Source of the DNA: JBEKHT01 sp049516595 | GTDB taxonomy: Bacteria > Chloroflexota > Anaerolineae > Anaerolineales > RBG-16-64-43 | Reading direction: 5' to 3' | Length of the DNA stretch: 64,000 nt | NCBI GenBank assembly: GCA_049516595.1 | Contig: JBEKSY010000003.1 | Coordinates: 1 to 64,000, forward strand | Part shown: one piece after another, positions 25,218-33,566 of the stretch | Numbering within the stretch: the first letter of the stretch is position 1 | How the letters are laid out: each line of letters starts with the position of its first letter | Notes under the pieces: model-generated | Told to the model about the DNA's origin: nothing | Seen by the model: the letters and a program-made list of their open reading frames with translations, nothing else | Databases searched by the model: none | Program-made: the position numbers and the translations under genes

Positions 25218-26177
25218 GTGGAAGAGCTCCAAAGGCTGAGTGATCTGGTATCCATCGCGCGTCGCTGGGGACGCGACGATCGCTTCGTGCGTCAGGCAGT
25301 TGACGCGGGGATTGTCCCCAAGGCATCTCGGCGGGGGCTGGGAAGGGGCCGGGGTCAGCGGTGGATTTATCCGGCGGGAGCAGGGCTGATTCTCGAGGCA
25401 GTGCTTCGCCTGCGGGCCATGGGCCTTAGAGGAAACTCGCTTCGCTTCGCCCTTTGGTGGATAGGGCGTGGGGAGTTCTCCCAAAGCGTACCAAACTTCA
25501 TAACATCCTTTTTCGCGCACCCCATTGGTGGCATGTGGTCCAGACTTTCGGAGATCATAAAAAGGGCTGAGCTGGTATCACCGTTATTGTCGGACGTTGA
25601 GTCCAATGCCGCTCTTGATGAACTCGGGCCAGCTGACATTCTCACAACAGAACTAGATGATTTCTTGACGGAAACCGATCTGCGTCCTCTTCAGAAGGTG
25701 TTCAGAACCGAAGATACAAACGACCAACTGGATGAGTGGCAGCTTCGTGATGTGGCTAGAGTATTCCCGGCAACATTACTTGGGTTCTCTCCGGCCCAAG
25801 TTGGAGGGGATGCTCAGTTCCTGAAAGAATTTCTGATGCCTCCAGGACCTCATTCAGAGAAAGGTGCGAGAGTCACGGCGTCCGGGTTTTCGGACACTGT
25901 CCAAACACCAGGATGGTTTGGAGTTCTTCAAGGGGCGGTGAACTCCGCGTCTCCTCAATCGTTTGAAATTGCGCGTGAAGTGTTGAGAGAAAATCGCTCT
26001 CTTCGCGATTTCATCGATTTGACCCGAGGGATACTGGTTGACATTGTCACAGGAGTTTCCGAGCGTGAGCGTCGGAGACTTGGGGCTTGGTCCAAGCCGC
26101 CTATGGCAGCACGTGCCTTGATATTGGGCTGGCTGCTGTTCATCAGCAGGCTTGCCCCAAAGGCCAGTCAACGGTAG
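25218..26177 (+). CDS. MerR-like wHTH regulator or DNA-binding protein
   Basis: 319-aa protein of unknown family. Its first 80 residues look like a MerR-type winged helix (LVSIARRWGRDDRFVRQAVD, GQRWIYPAGAGLILEAVLRL), while the rest shows no domain I recognise and lacks transmembrane segments. It starts with GTG directly at the predicted transcription start. It precedes cas1 by 88 bp and faces the polB operon, so it may regulate both units or assist Cas1 at the TIRs. Confidence 0.6.
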   Translation: MEELQRLSDLVSIARRWGRDDRFVRQAVDAGIVPKASRRGLGRGRGQRWIYPAGAGLILEAVLRLRAMGLRGNSLRFALWWIGRGEFSQSVPNFITSFFAHPIGGMWSRLSEIIKRAELVSPLLSDVESNAALDELGPADILTTELDDFLTETDLRPLQKVFRTEDTNDQLDEWQLRDVARVFPATLLGFSPAQVGGDAQFLKEFLMPPGPHSEKGARVTASGFSDTVQTPGWFGVLQGAVNSASPQSFEIAREVLRENRSLRDFIDLTRGILVDIVTGVSERERRRLGAWSKPPMAARALILGWLLFISRLAPKASQR

Positions 26178-26265
26178 AAGCACCAGCTGGCCTGGAAGGA
26201 AAGAGAAGAACCCCCGCGACTGCTGGAACAGTCCGGGGGCATGGCGCAGGGAAAGGAGCTTCCCC

Positions 26266-27852
26266 ATGCAGACCCATTCTAGCATTACCCCCACCGTAGT
26301 AACTATCCCAATCAAGAAGGGCATAGCCGTGCTCTCGGGCTACGGCCTGCGAGTTGCGGTCGAGCACGGACGCCTGTGCTTGACCGATGGCATCGGAATA
26401 TCGAGACGACAAGCCCGCTTCAGCAAGGCCACCAGCGGTATCAAGCGGCTGGTGCTGCTCGGGCACAGTGGCGTTGTCTCCCTCGAGGCCTTGCGATGGC
26501 TTCACGATGTCAGGGCCGCAATGGTACAGATCGATGCTGACGGCAAGTTGATCCTCGCCAACGCGACTCTTATAGAGGGGCTGACCCATTTGCGGCGAGC
26601 CCAGGTCCTTGCGGCTGGAACAGAATGTGGTTCGCGAATCGTCTCCAAGCTCCTTGCGGACAAAGTGAGGGGCCAAGCTGAAGTAGCCCAAAGGATAGGG
26701 GCCGCGGACGCGGGGCGAGATTTAGCTGGACGCGCAGACCGCCTGGGGCAAGCGACCAACATCCACGACGCAGCCAAGCTGGAGGGCCAGGCAGCACGAA
26801 TCTACTGGGAGGCCTGGGCACCCGTCCGCGTGAGTTTCGTGCGACATGACGCGCGTAAGGTGCCCGAGCATTGGACAACCTTTGGAGCGCGCCAATCCCC
26901 GATCACGAACTCACCCCGGAACGCGGCAAATCCGGCAAACGCTCTGCTCAACTACCTCTATGCCATCCTGGAAGCGGAAACAAGGATCGCCTTGCTTACG
27001 GTTGGCCTGGACCCAGGCTTAGGTCTTCTGCACGCGGATCTAGCCAGCAGGGATTCGCTGGCCTGCGACGTGATGGAGCCCGTGAGGCCAAGTGTCGACT
27101 CCTGGCTCTTGGATTTCCTCCAGAGGAATTCTTTCGCCCGGAACGAATTCTTCGAGAGAGCAGACGGAACAGTCCGGCTCACCTCACGACTAACGGTGAT
27201 CCTGGCGGAGACCGCGCCCGAATGGGCGAGACAGGTTGCCGCAATTGCTGAGTGGGTGGCTTCGACTCTTATGCGGGAGAAGGGCCGGACACAGGGGCTA
27301 GGTTTGAGGAATGGGGGGCTGCCGACCCCGCTAACCCAATCGAATAGGTCTGCTGGCAGACATGTTCAAGGCCCAAAGTCTTCTCCGGCAGCCAGCCCAG
27401 GCAAGGCGACCCCTTTACGCCTATGCCGCGAATGCGGGAGGCAGATACCTAAGGGTAAAGGTAGATTCTGCTCTGAGCAGTGCTTTCAGTCCTACAAGCG
27501 TGAGGTGGACACCCCGAGATTTTCCAAGGTTGGCATCCTGAAGCTGGCGGAGTTAAGAGCAAAGGGAATGGACCCGACGCACGGCGGAGACGTGGGTCGG
27601 AGACGGGGCCAGTCGAATGCCCGGCGCGCAAGGGAGCGGGCAGCGTGGGAGAAGCTGGGACTTGACCTAAGAGCGGAAAAGGAGCGATTCAAGAGGGACA
27701 TTCTTCCCGCTTTGCAGGGAGTGCCACTCAGCCGCATAATAAAGGGAACGGGTCTCTCGCGACGCTACGCCTCCATGATCCGGAGGGGAATGTTCGTCCC
27801 GCATCCTGTCCACTACGAGGAATTATCTGGGCTGATACAGGCCACGGGGTAG
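26266..27852 (+). CDS. cas1: Cas1-family integrase (casposase-like) with zinc finger and HTH
   Basis: 528-aa Cas1 homologue. The N-terminal beta domain (TIPIKKGIAVLSGYGLRVAV) and the helical catalytic domain are complete: Glu173 in KLEGQAARIYWEAW, His256 in GLLHAD, Asp268 and Glu271 in CDVMEPVRP, and the NPANALLNYLYAILEAE helix. After it come a linker, a zinc finger (Cys387, 390, 402, 406) and an HTH (489-508), a C-terminal extension not found in CRISPR adaptation Cas1 but reminiscent of casposases and of stand-alone Cas1 proteins. The ATG at 26266 has AAAGGAG 7 bp upstream. No cas2 or CRISPR array is near. It most likely catalyses element integration. Confidence 0.93.
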   Translation: MQTHSSITPTVVTIPIKKGIAVLSGYGLRVAVEHGRLCLTDGIGISRRQARFSKATSGIKRLVLLGHSGVVSLEALRWLHDVRAAMVQIDADGKLILANATLIEGLTHLRRAQVLAAGTECGSRIVSKLLADKVRGQAEVAQRIGAADAGRDLAGRADRLGQATNIHDAAKLEGQAARIYWEAWAPVRVSFVRHDARKVPEHWTTFGARQSPITNSPRNAANPANALLNYLYAILEAETRIALLTVGLDPGLGLLHADLASRDSLACDVMEPVRPSVDSWLLDFLQRNSFARNEFFERADGTVRLTSRLTVILAETAPEWARQVAAIAEWVASTLMREKGRTQGLGLRNGGLPTPLTQSNRSAGRHVQGPKSSPAASPGKATPLRLCRECGRQIPKGKGRFCSEQCFQSYKREVDTPRFSKVGILKLAELRAKGMDPTHGGDVGRRRGQSNARRARERAAWEKLGLDLRAEKERFKRDILPALQGVPLSRIIKGTGLSRRYASMIRRGMFVPHPVHYEELSGLIQATG

Positions 27853-27919
27853 CAGTAGCAGGTCGAATCACTGGTGTGCCAGCCCCGAAGGGCCTTCGTT
27901 TCGCACTATCAGAGACCAA

Positions 27920-28753
27920 ATGGCCGGACCATCTGACAGGGGTCGATCCCCTTCGGGCAAGGAATTCTCTTACGATGAGGCAAGTCGCCTCCTTTCAGAT
28001 ACGATCAAGAGGGCGGAAGACCTAGCTTCTCAAGTCACTGCCGCATTCAGAAGTCCATGGACCCTAGATCCCAGCACGGCAGTTCGCGCCGTCTTCGGCT
28101 ACTGGGTCGGGAAAGCATTCCGTCATCTAAGAGCAATCACTGCCCTCGCCAAGCAACGTGACCTTGTGAAGGTTGCTGACGTTCATCACCGGCAAATGCT
28201 GGAGATATTCTTGCAGGCACGCGCTGTTATCTCGGCAGAAGGCCCAGTCAGAGAACGAATGGCCCAGAAGGTATCCGCCTGGGGTTGTGTTGACTATTTG
28301 GAGAAGATGGAGAGATTCAAGGATGCCCCTTTTGGCAGGAAAGGCTATCTCGAGATTCAGGAACAGCTAACCCACTTCGACCCTGGCCTAGTAGAGGAGA
28401 TTCGTAAAGACCGCGGAAAGAAGAAGATGTATTGGTTCGGCACGTCCTTTACAAAACTTGGGTCAACTCTGAGCAGAGGGGAAGAGGATCTAGGCCTACT
28501 GTATCGCATCACATCGGGCCAATCTCACGGATCATGGGACATCGCGCTCGACGTCGCAAATCCCGAACCAGGACACCTTGATTTCCGAGGGTACCCTAAC
28601 GAGGCCCAATTGGCCTTATGGGCCGCGGACGCTGTTGACCAAGCGATGCTCTTGTATCATAGGCTCTGGAACGAGGTGGCGGAAGCAGTAGGCGCCCCAT
28701 TGGTACGTCTTCCTGCGGAACCAGGCTCTTTCTCGCTTGCTCCACCTGTGTGA
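27920..28753 (+). CDS. Hypothetical protein, DUF5677-like
   Basis: 277-aa, mostly helical soluble protein. The centre with VHHRQMLEIFLQARAVI and the later SGQSHGSWDI (a His near a helix end) recall DUF5677-type proteins of unknown function often found in defence or mobile contexts; this match is weak. It follows cas1 by 67 bp on the same strand. Probably cargo of element 1. Confidence 0.5.
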   Translation: MAGPSDRGRSPSGKEFSYDEASRLLSDTIKRAEDLASQVTAAFRSPWTLDPSTAVRAVFGYWVGKAFRHLRAITALAKQRDLVKVADVHHRQMLEIFLQARAVISAEGPVRERMAQKVSAWGCVDYLEKMERFKDAPFGRKGYLEIQEQLTHFDPGLVEEIRKDRGKKKMYWFGTSFTKLGSTLSRGEEDLGLLYRITSGQSHGSWDIALDVANPEPGHLDFRGYPNEAQLALWAADAVDQAMLLYHRLWNEVAEAVGAPLVRLPAEPGSFSLAPPV

Positions 28754-28853
28754 CCTATCTTCGGTGCCTGGGCCGCGGGGTTGCCAAACACCTCGCTCGA
28801 GTCGACTCGCCGGTCTGGCTTCAACCATATGGTGACCTGCCTGCCGTCTAATC

Positions 28854-29750
28854 ATGGAATGGAGTGGAGTTGCCCTGGCCCATCTAGCGGCTCAATTCGA
28901 GGCAGTTGCGCAGCCTCTGGATACTTTCCAGTCGTTGGTCGGGCAAGTTCGACGAACATGTGGCTCCGTTTCCGTTGCGCTATACTTGATGCCAGACATT
29001 GCACTTAGAGGGTCCTCGTTGCGCGCTCTCGCACGATACACATTAAGCGTTTTCAAGAGTTGGCGCTCAATCTTGAGCCTCATCTTTTTTGCGGCGGCCC
29101 TAGTCCAGACTTTCACGAGGGTCAGCCTCTTGCTGCCAACCTGGGTCTGGATCATGCTCGTTGTTATCGGTATCTACCTCTCCGCGTTCCAGGTCTACTC
29201 TCAGCTCGAAGCGAGCTATCCCAAAGGTGCCGCCCTCAAGCTCGAATGCAGCCGTGTGAGTTTCGGGGGTGGCGGATGGGCAAATCGAATGCCTTTGCTG
29301 CCCCTGAATTTCAACCTCATCCTCACTCTTCGGAACACTGGAGAGGAACAGGCGCAGCTGAAGGACATCGCCGTCTCTGCCTTTAGATCCGGCACGACGC
29401 TAATCTCTGCTTCCCCGAGGCCGCCACTCTTGAAGGACGCTCCACCCCTCAGCAGTTACATTCCAATCACATTGCCATTCGTTGTCGAAGCAGACTACCT
29501 GAACCCTCACTTGAGATGCGAGATCAGGGTTGACTTGGCTGAGGAAGATCCACCTGCATTTGCGAAGCGCTTGAATGAGCTTGATCAATTCCACTTGCAG
29601 GTTACTTACACCTACGAAGGCCTTCGAGGTCCTGTCAGGACAGGGACATGTGATATCGATGGCTCGTTCGCTGATTTCAAGGCAGAGGTCATTCAGAGGT
29701 GGAAGGAGACCAAAGACCACGACCTTGTCTATGCAGCAACTGGCCTCTAG
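28854..29750 (+). CDS. Hypothetical membrane protein with two transmembrane segments
   Basis: 298 aa if the ATG at 28854 is used; an ATG at 28989 is an alternative and neither has a clear Shine-Dalgarno. Two adjacent hydrophobic stretches (ILSLIFFAAALVQTF and WVWIMLVVIGIYLSAFQVYS) are followed by a soluble beta-rich domain of about 170 residues with LPLNFNLILTLRNTGEEQAQ. No family is recognised. Cargo of element 1. Confidence 0.5.
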   Translation: MEWSGVALAHLAAQFEAVAQPLDTFQSLVGQVRRTCGSVSVALYLMPDIALRGSSLRALARYTLSVFKSWRSILSLIFFAAALVQTFTRVSLLLPTWVWIMLVVIGIYLSAFQVYSQLEASYPKGAALKLECSRVSFGGGGWANRMPLLPLNFNLILTLRNTGEEQAQLKDIAVSAFRSGTTLISASPRPPLLKDAPPLSSYIPITLPFVVEADYLNPHLRCEIRVDLAEEDPPAFAKRLNELDQFHLQVTYTYEGLRGPVRTGTCDIDGSFADFKAEVIQRWKETKDHDLVYAATGL

Positions 29751-29929
29751 CCCTCCAGCCGCGGCTACCCAACACATCGCCAGACTGTATGAAGACATGA
29801 GCCGGCGGGCTGCTTAGCGCGAGGCCGTAAGTTGGCTTGGCAATCATTAGTCCCAGGCGAGGTTTCCGATCCGCAAAGCCATATGGTCCGCCCAGACAGT
29901 CCAATCCGAGCAAACCTTCCGCACTAGCT

Positions 29930-32900
29930 ATGCCTCACACTTTCGAACAGTCCAAAGATGACATCGCCCGACTGGTGAAACACTTCGCCATCAACCGTGA
30001 GCAGTACACCACGTCCGATTACAAGGAGGCGCAGGCGCGGCAGGAGTTCATTGACCCAATGTTCGCCGCGCTGGGATGGGACGTGTCCAACAGTCAAGGA
30101 GCCGCACCCAACTACCGCGAGGTCGTCGTTGAAGACTCCTTGGAAATTGAGGGGCAGAAGAAGGCCCCCGACTACGTCTTTCGAGTGGGGCGCGAGCGCA
30201 AGTTCTTCGCAGAGGCCAAGAAGCCCGGAATTGACCTGAAGAGCAGCGCTGCTTCTGCTTACCAACTGCGGCGTTACGCGTGGACGGCCAAGCTCCCTCT
30301 CTCTCTTCTCACCGACTTTGACGAATTGGCCGTTTACGATTGCCTGGTCCGTCCCTCGGACGAGGACAAGGCTAGCGTCGCTCGGGTTAGCTATCTCACC
30401 TTCACTGAATATCCTGACCGGTGGCGCGAAGTTTGGGACGTGTTCTCGCGCGAGGCTGTTTGGGGCGGATCGTTTGACAAGTTCGTGGCGACAGGCAAGG
30501 GGAAACACGGCACTTCCACAGTGGACGCTGAGTTCTTGAAGGAAATCGAGGGCTGGCGCGAAGCTCTAGCTCACAACTTGGCCCTGCGCAATCCGCACCT
30601 CACGGTTGACGAGCTTTGCGATTCTGTCCAGCGCACGATTGACCGAATCATTTTCCTTCGCATGGCAGAAGACCGGGGCATTGAGGAGTATGGGAGTATG
30701 CAGCGGCTGATTGAGAAGGAAGGTATCTACCCACAGCTGCTGGAACTGTTTCACCACGCAGACAAGCGCTACAACTCGGGCCTCTTTGACTTCTCAAAGG
30801 GCGGCGACCATCTGACGCCAACGCTGGACCTGGACGACAAGACTATCAAGAGTGTCTTGGCTGATCTGTACTTCCCCCAGTCGCCATACGAGTTCAGCGT
30901 GCTCCCCGTCGAAATCCTGGGCAACGTGTACGAGCAGTTCTTGGGCAAGGTGATCCGGCTCACGCCGGGCCATCAAGCCAGGGTGGAGGAGAAGCCCGAG
31001 GTAAAGAAGGCAGGCGGCGTGTACTACACGCCTGCCTATATCGTCGACTACATTGTGATGAACACAGTGGGCACGCAAGTTGAGGGCAGGAGTCCGGATG
31101 AACTTGAGGGTTTCCGGGTCCTCGACCCCGCGTGCGGTTCTGGCTCCTTTCTCCTCGGCGCGTATCAATTCCTTCTTGACCACTATCTGAAGTGGTACAC
31201 GGCAAACAGCCCGGAGAAGCAGAAGAAAGAAGTCTATCGCCTCTCAGGCTCGGGGTCCAACGGCGTCGATTGGCACCTCACGACTTCAGAAAAGAAGCGC
31301 ATCCTCACCGAGCACATCTTCGGTGTCGACATTGACAGGCAAGCAGTAGAGGTCACCAAACTGTCACTGCTTCTCAAGGTGCTGGAGACTGACGTCGGGG
31401 TCACGTTAACCCAGCAGTTGACGCTTCTCCCTGGGGAAGCGCAGGAGCGCGCTCTGCCTAATTTGGACCAGAACATCAAATGCGGAAACAGTCTGATAGG
31501 CACGGACTACTTCACTGGCCAGGTGATGCCAGATAACGACGAACTAAGGCGCGTGAATCCATTCGACTGGAAGCAAGGGTTTCCTGAGGCGATGAAGGCG
31601 GGCGGGTTCGACTGCGTGATTGGGAATCCGCCCTACATCCGAATGGAGGGCTTCAAGGAACTGAAGGACTATCTCAAGTCCAACTATGACTGCCATGACG
31701 AACGATCGGACTTCTATTCCTATTTCGTTGAGCGTGGTCATATTGTCCTTAAGGCGCGGGGCAGATTTGGAATGATTATCTCCAACAAATTCCTTCGTGC
31801 CAACTACGGGAAGCCATTACGCGGATTTCTAAGTCAGAATGCGAGCATTGACCGGATCGTAGACCTGGCCGGGTTACCCGTATTTGCTGGCGCCACGGTC
31901 CGAACGATCATTCTCCTCACCAGTCGGGAGAGTGGCACCGCCTCGTCGTCGTTCCTGTACTGTCCCCCTCCTTCTATCAGCCGCTTCAACACCGTCGCTA
32001 GTAGCTCTGTCACCCTCGAACAGGCTATACAGGGCACTCTGTATGATGTTGACACAGTAACATTGACTCAACAGGTCTGGAGTTTTCCCCAACGTGCCAC
32101 CAGCAACCTGCTCAGACGGTTACGGGGGTCGACGATTCCCCTGGTGGAGTATTGCGGGGGGCAGATCTGCATGGGTGTCAAGTCGGGCTTGTCGGAGGCT
32201 TTTGTCGTCGATGCCACGACACGCAAGACGATCCTTAGCAGTAATCGGGACGCCAAATCACTGATGAAACCTTTCCTGAATGGCCGCAATCTTCGGCGTT
32301 ACTACATCGACTGGAGTGGCACATACATTATCTATACCTACCACGGTGTTGCGATTGAGCAATACCCTGCCGTTGAAGAGCACCTTAGACGTTTCAAGTC
32401 CCAACTCCTCAAACGAGCAACACGTCAAGCGTGGTATGAACTTCAGCAGCCCCAGTTCAACTTCGTTCACTATATGGACGGGCCCAAGATCATCTTTCCC
32501 GATATTGCTCCTGCTCCACGGTTCGCTCTTGATGAAAAGGGGTTCTACGGTTCAAACACGACGTATTTCATTCCACGTCGCGACTTGTACTTGTTGGCCT
32601 TGCTCAACTCCCGCCTTGGAGCTTTCTATTTTCGGCAGACCTGCGCTGGGCTCGAAGGGGCGAACGAGACCTACTTGAGGTTCTTCGGGCAGTATCTTGA
32701 GGGTTTCCCCGTTCATCCGATTGACCCCTCCGTTCCAGCCGAAAACGAGCGCCACGGCAAAATGGTGGCACTTGCAGAGCAAATGCTTGACCTGCACAAG
32801 CGACTGGCCGCCTCGCCAGATGAGGGCGAGCAAGCACGCCTGGGTAGGCTCATCGCATCGACGGATCTGGAGATCGACACGCTTGTGTACGAGTTGTATG

Positions 32901-32974
32901 GGCTGACGGAAGAGGAAGTCGCGATAGTGGAAGGCGCAAATGATCCGCGTCGTGCACAAATCGACAAAGTCTGA
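29930..32974 (+). CDS. Type IIG restriction-modification enzyme (Eco57I-like)
   Basis: 1014-aa single-chain restriction-methyltransferase. The N-terminal nuclease has Asp81 in APDYVF and Glu95/Lys97 in FFAEAKKPG. The methyltransferase has motif I DPACGSGSFL near residue 399 and motif IV NPPY near 566, which indicates N6-adenine methylation. A C-terminal target recognition region with GRNLRRYYIDW and ALLNSRLGAFYFR follows. The start MPHTFEQSKDDIARLVKHF is chosen over one 31 codons upstream. It is the last gene before the right TIR of element 1, probably cargo that protects host and element. Confidence 0.88.
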   Translation: MPHTFEQSKDDIARLVKHFAINREQYTTSDYKEAQARQEFIDPMFAALGWDVSNSQGAAPNYREVVVEDSLEIEGQKKAPDYVFRVGRERKFFAEAKKPGIDLKSSAASAYQLRRYAWTAKLPLSLLTDFDELAVYDCLVRPSDEDKASVARVSYLTFTEYPDRWREVWDVFSREAVWGGSFDKFVATGKGKHGTSTVDAEFLKEIEGWREALAHNLALRNPHLTVDELCDSVQRTIDRIIFLRMAEDRGIEEYGSMQRLIEKEGIYPQLLELFHHADKRYNSGLFDFSKGGDHLTPTLDLDDKTIKSVLADLYFPQSPYEFSVLPVEILGNVYEQFLGKVIRLTPGHQARVEEKPEVKKAGGVYYTPAYIVDYIVMNTVGTQVEGRSPDELEGFRVLDPACGSGSFLLGAYQFLLDHYLKWYTANSPEKQKKEVYRLSGSGSNGVDWHLTTSEKKRILTEHIFGVDIDRQAVEVTKLSLLLKVLETDVGVTLTQQLTLLPGEAQERALPNLDQNIKCGNSLIGTDYFTGQVMPDNDELRRVNPFDWKQGFPEAMKAGGFDCVIGNPPYIRMEGFKELKDYLKSNYDCHDERSDFYSYFVERGHIVLKARGRFGMIISNKFLRANYGKPLRGFLSQNASIDRIVDLAGLPVFAGATVRTIILLTSRESGTASSSFLYCPPPSISRFNTVASSSVTLEQAIQGTLYDVDTVTLTQQVWSFPQRATSNLLRRLRGSTIPLVEYCGGQICMGVKSGLSEAFVVDATTRKTILSSNRDAKSLMKPFLNGRNLRRYYIDWSGTYIIYTYHGVAIEQYPAVEEHLRRFKSQLLKRATRQAWYELQQPQFNFVHYMDGPKIIFPDIAPAPRFALDEKGFYGSNTTYFIPRRDLYLLALLNSRLGAFYFRQTCAGLEGANETYLRFFGQYLEGFPVHPIDPSVPAENERHGKMVALAEQMLDLHKRLAASPDEGEQARLGRLIASTDLEIDTLVYELYGLTEEEVAIVEGANDPRRAQIDKV

Positions 32975-33004
32975 GGTCAGTTGCGCCTCAGCAAACTACG
33001 AAAA

Positions 33005-33481
33005 CGCACAATAGGGTCTTGCGCGGAGATTAAGAAAGGGAAGAGGCAGACGTAGAACAGTAGACTCAAGCCTCAATTCTTCGAACAGAATTCGAAATAG
33101 ATTAACTGCACTCAAGATACCTCCCAAAGAAACGCAATTCCAGTGTTGAGACAAGCAAAACAAGATTAAGGGGAGAAAGAGTTCATAACCAATTCCCCTA
33201 TTGCCCCCAAATAACATTCACGGGTCCAACTCCGCTTTTCAAATTTCAAACAAGCCACTTGCCCATCTGACTTGCGGCATCAAATCTCGGCTTGGTTTCA
33301 CGGAACCGAGAAATGGATCTGCAACTCCACCAGCTGTGAAACAGGCCGCAAATCCAGCAATTCCCAATCTCAAGCAGCCGAAATCAACCAATAATCCAAA
33401 AAGCTATCGACAATTGGCGACCTGAAATGGCGGTCAGCTGGCACCCGCAGTGCACTCTTGGTGGGCCCTGTAATATATCCC
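33005..33481 (-). repeat. Right terminal inverted repeat of element 1
   Basis: The outer 35 bp (33447-33481) are the inverted counterpart of 16105-16139 with 3 mismatches. Inner blocks up to about 33005 align with the left end in inverted orientation (for example GTGTTGAGACAAG, AAAGAAACGCAATTCCA, CAATTCTTCGAACAGAATTC). It begins about 30 bp after the R-M stop codon. The inner boundary is approximate. Confidence 0.8.
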
Positions 33482-33495
33482 GTCAAAGCAGACCC
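33482..33495 (+). repeat. Target-site duplication copy 2 (between elements 1 and 2)
   Basis: GTCAAAGCAGACCC, bounded by the right end of element 1 on the left and the left end of element 2 on the right. As the ends are inverted repeats, the region folds into a hairpin with this repeat in the loop. Confidence 0.9.
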
Positions 33496-33527
33496 GGGAT
33501 ACATTACAGGGCAGGAAATCTGTGCAC
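33496..33527 (+). repeat. Left terminal inverted repeat of element 2
   Basis: 32 bp. It shares GGGATA, TTA, GG and TGCAC at the same spacing with all three other element ends; the first 15 bp differ from element 1's left end at one position only. Confidence 0.8.
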
Positions 33528-33545
33528 GAGAAAGGGCGCTTTCCT

Positions 33546-33566
33546 GGAATTGCGAGACGCAATTCC
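33546..33566. repeat. Perfect short hairpin near the left end of element 2
   Basis: GGAATTGC and GCAATTCC form an 8-bp perfect stem around a 5-nt loop, 19 bp inside the left TIR. It could be a protein-binding site or an insulator. Confidence 0.5.

Larger units (their letters stand above)
16105..33481. mobile_element. Element 1: complete casposon-like transposon (17,377 bp)
   Basis: Bounded by terminal inverted repeats (outer 35 bp identical at 32 positions) and flanked on both sides by the 14-bp direct repeat GTCAAAGCAGACCC. Inside are a Cas1 integrase homologue, a family B DNA polymerase, an HNH-like nuclease and small DNA-binding proteins, plus cargo. Casposons are defined by Cas1 used as the integrase, usually with PolB, TIRs and a target duplication of about this length. 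No Cas2, effector, CRISPR repeat, tyrosine or serine recombinase or DDE transposase is inside. The block is visibly richer in A+T than its flanks. All genes look intact, so recent mobility is possible. Confidence 0.9.

Noticed and set aside
33462..33515. Strong hairpin (TGTAATATATCCCG...CGGGATACATTACA) as a terminator or REP/MITE palindrome
   Set aside because: It is fully explained as right TIR of element 1, 14-bp target repeat, left TIR of element 2. No T-run follows.
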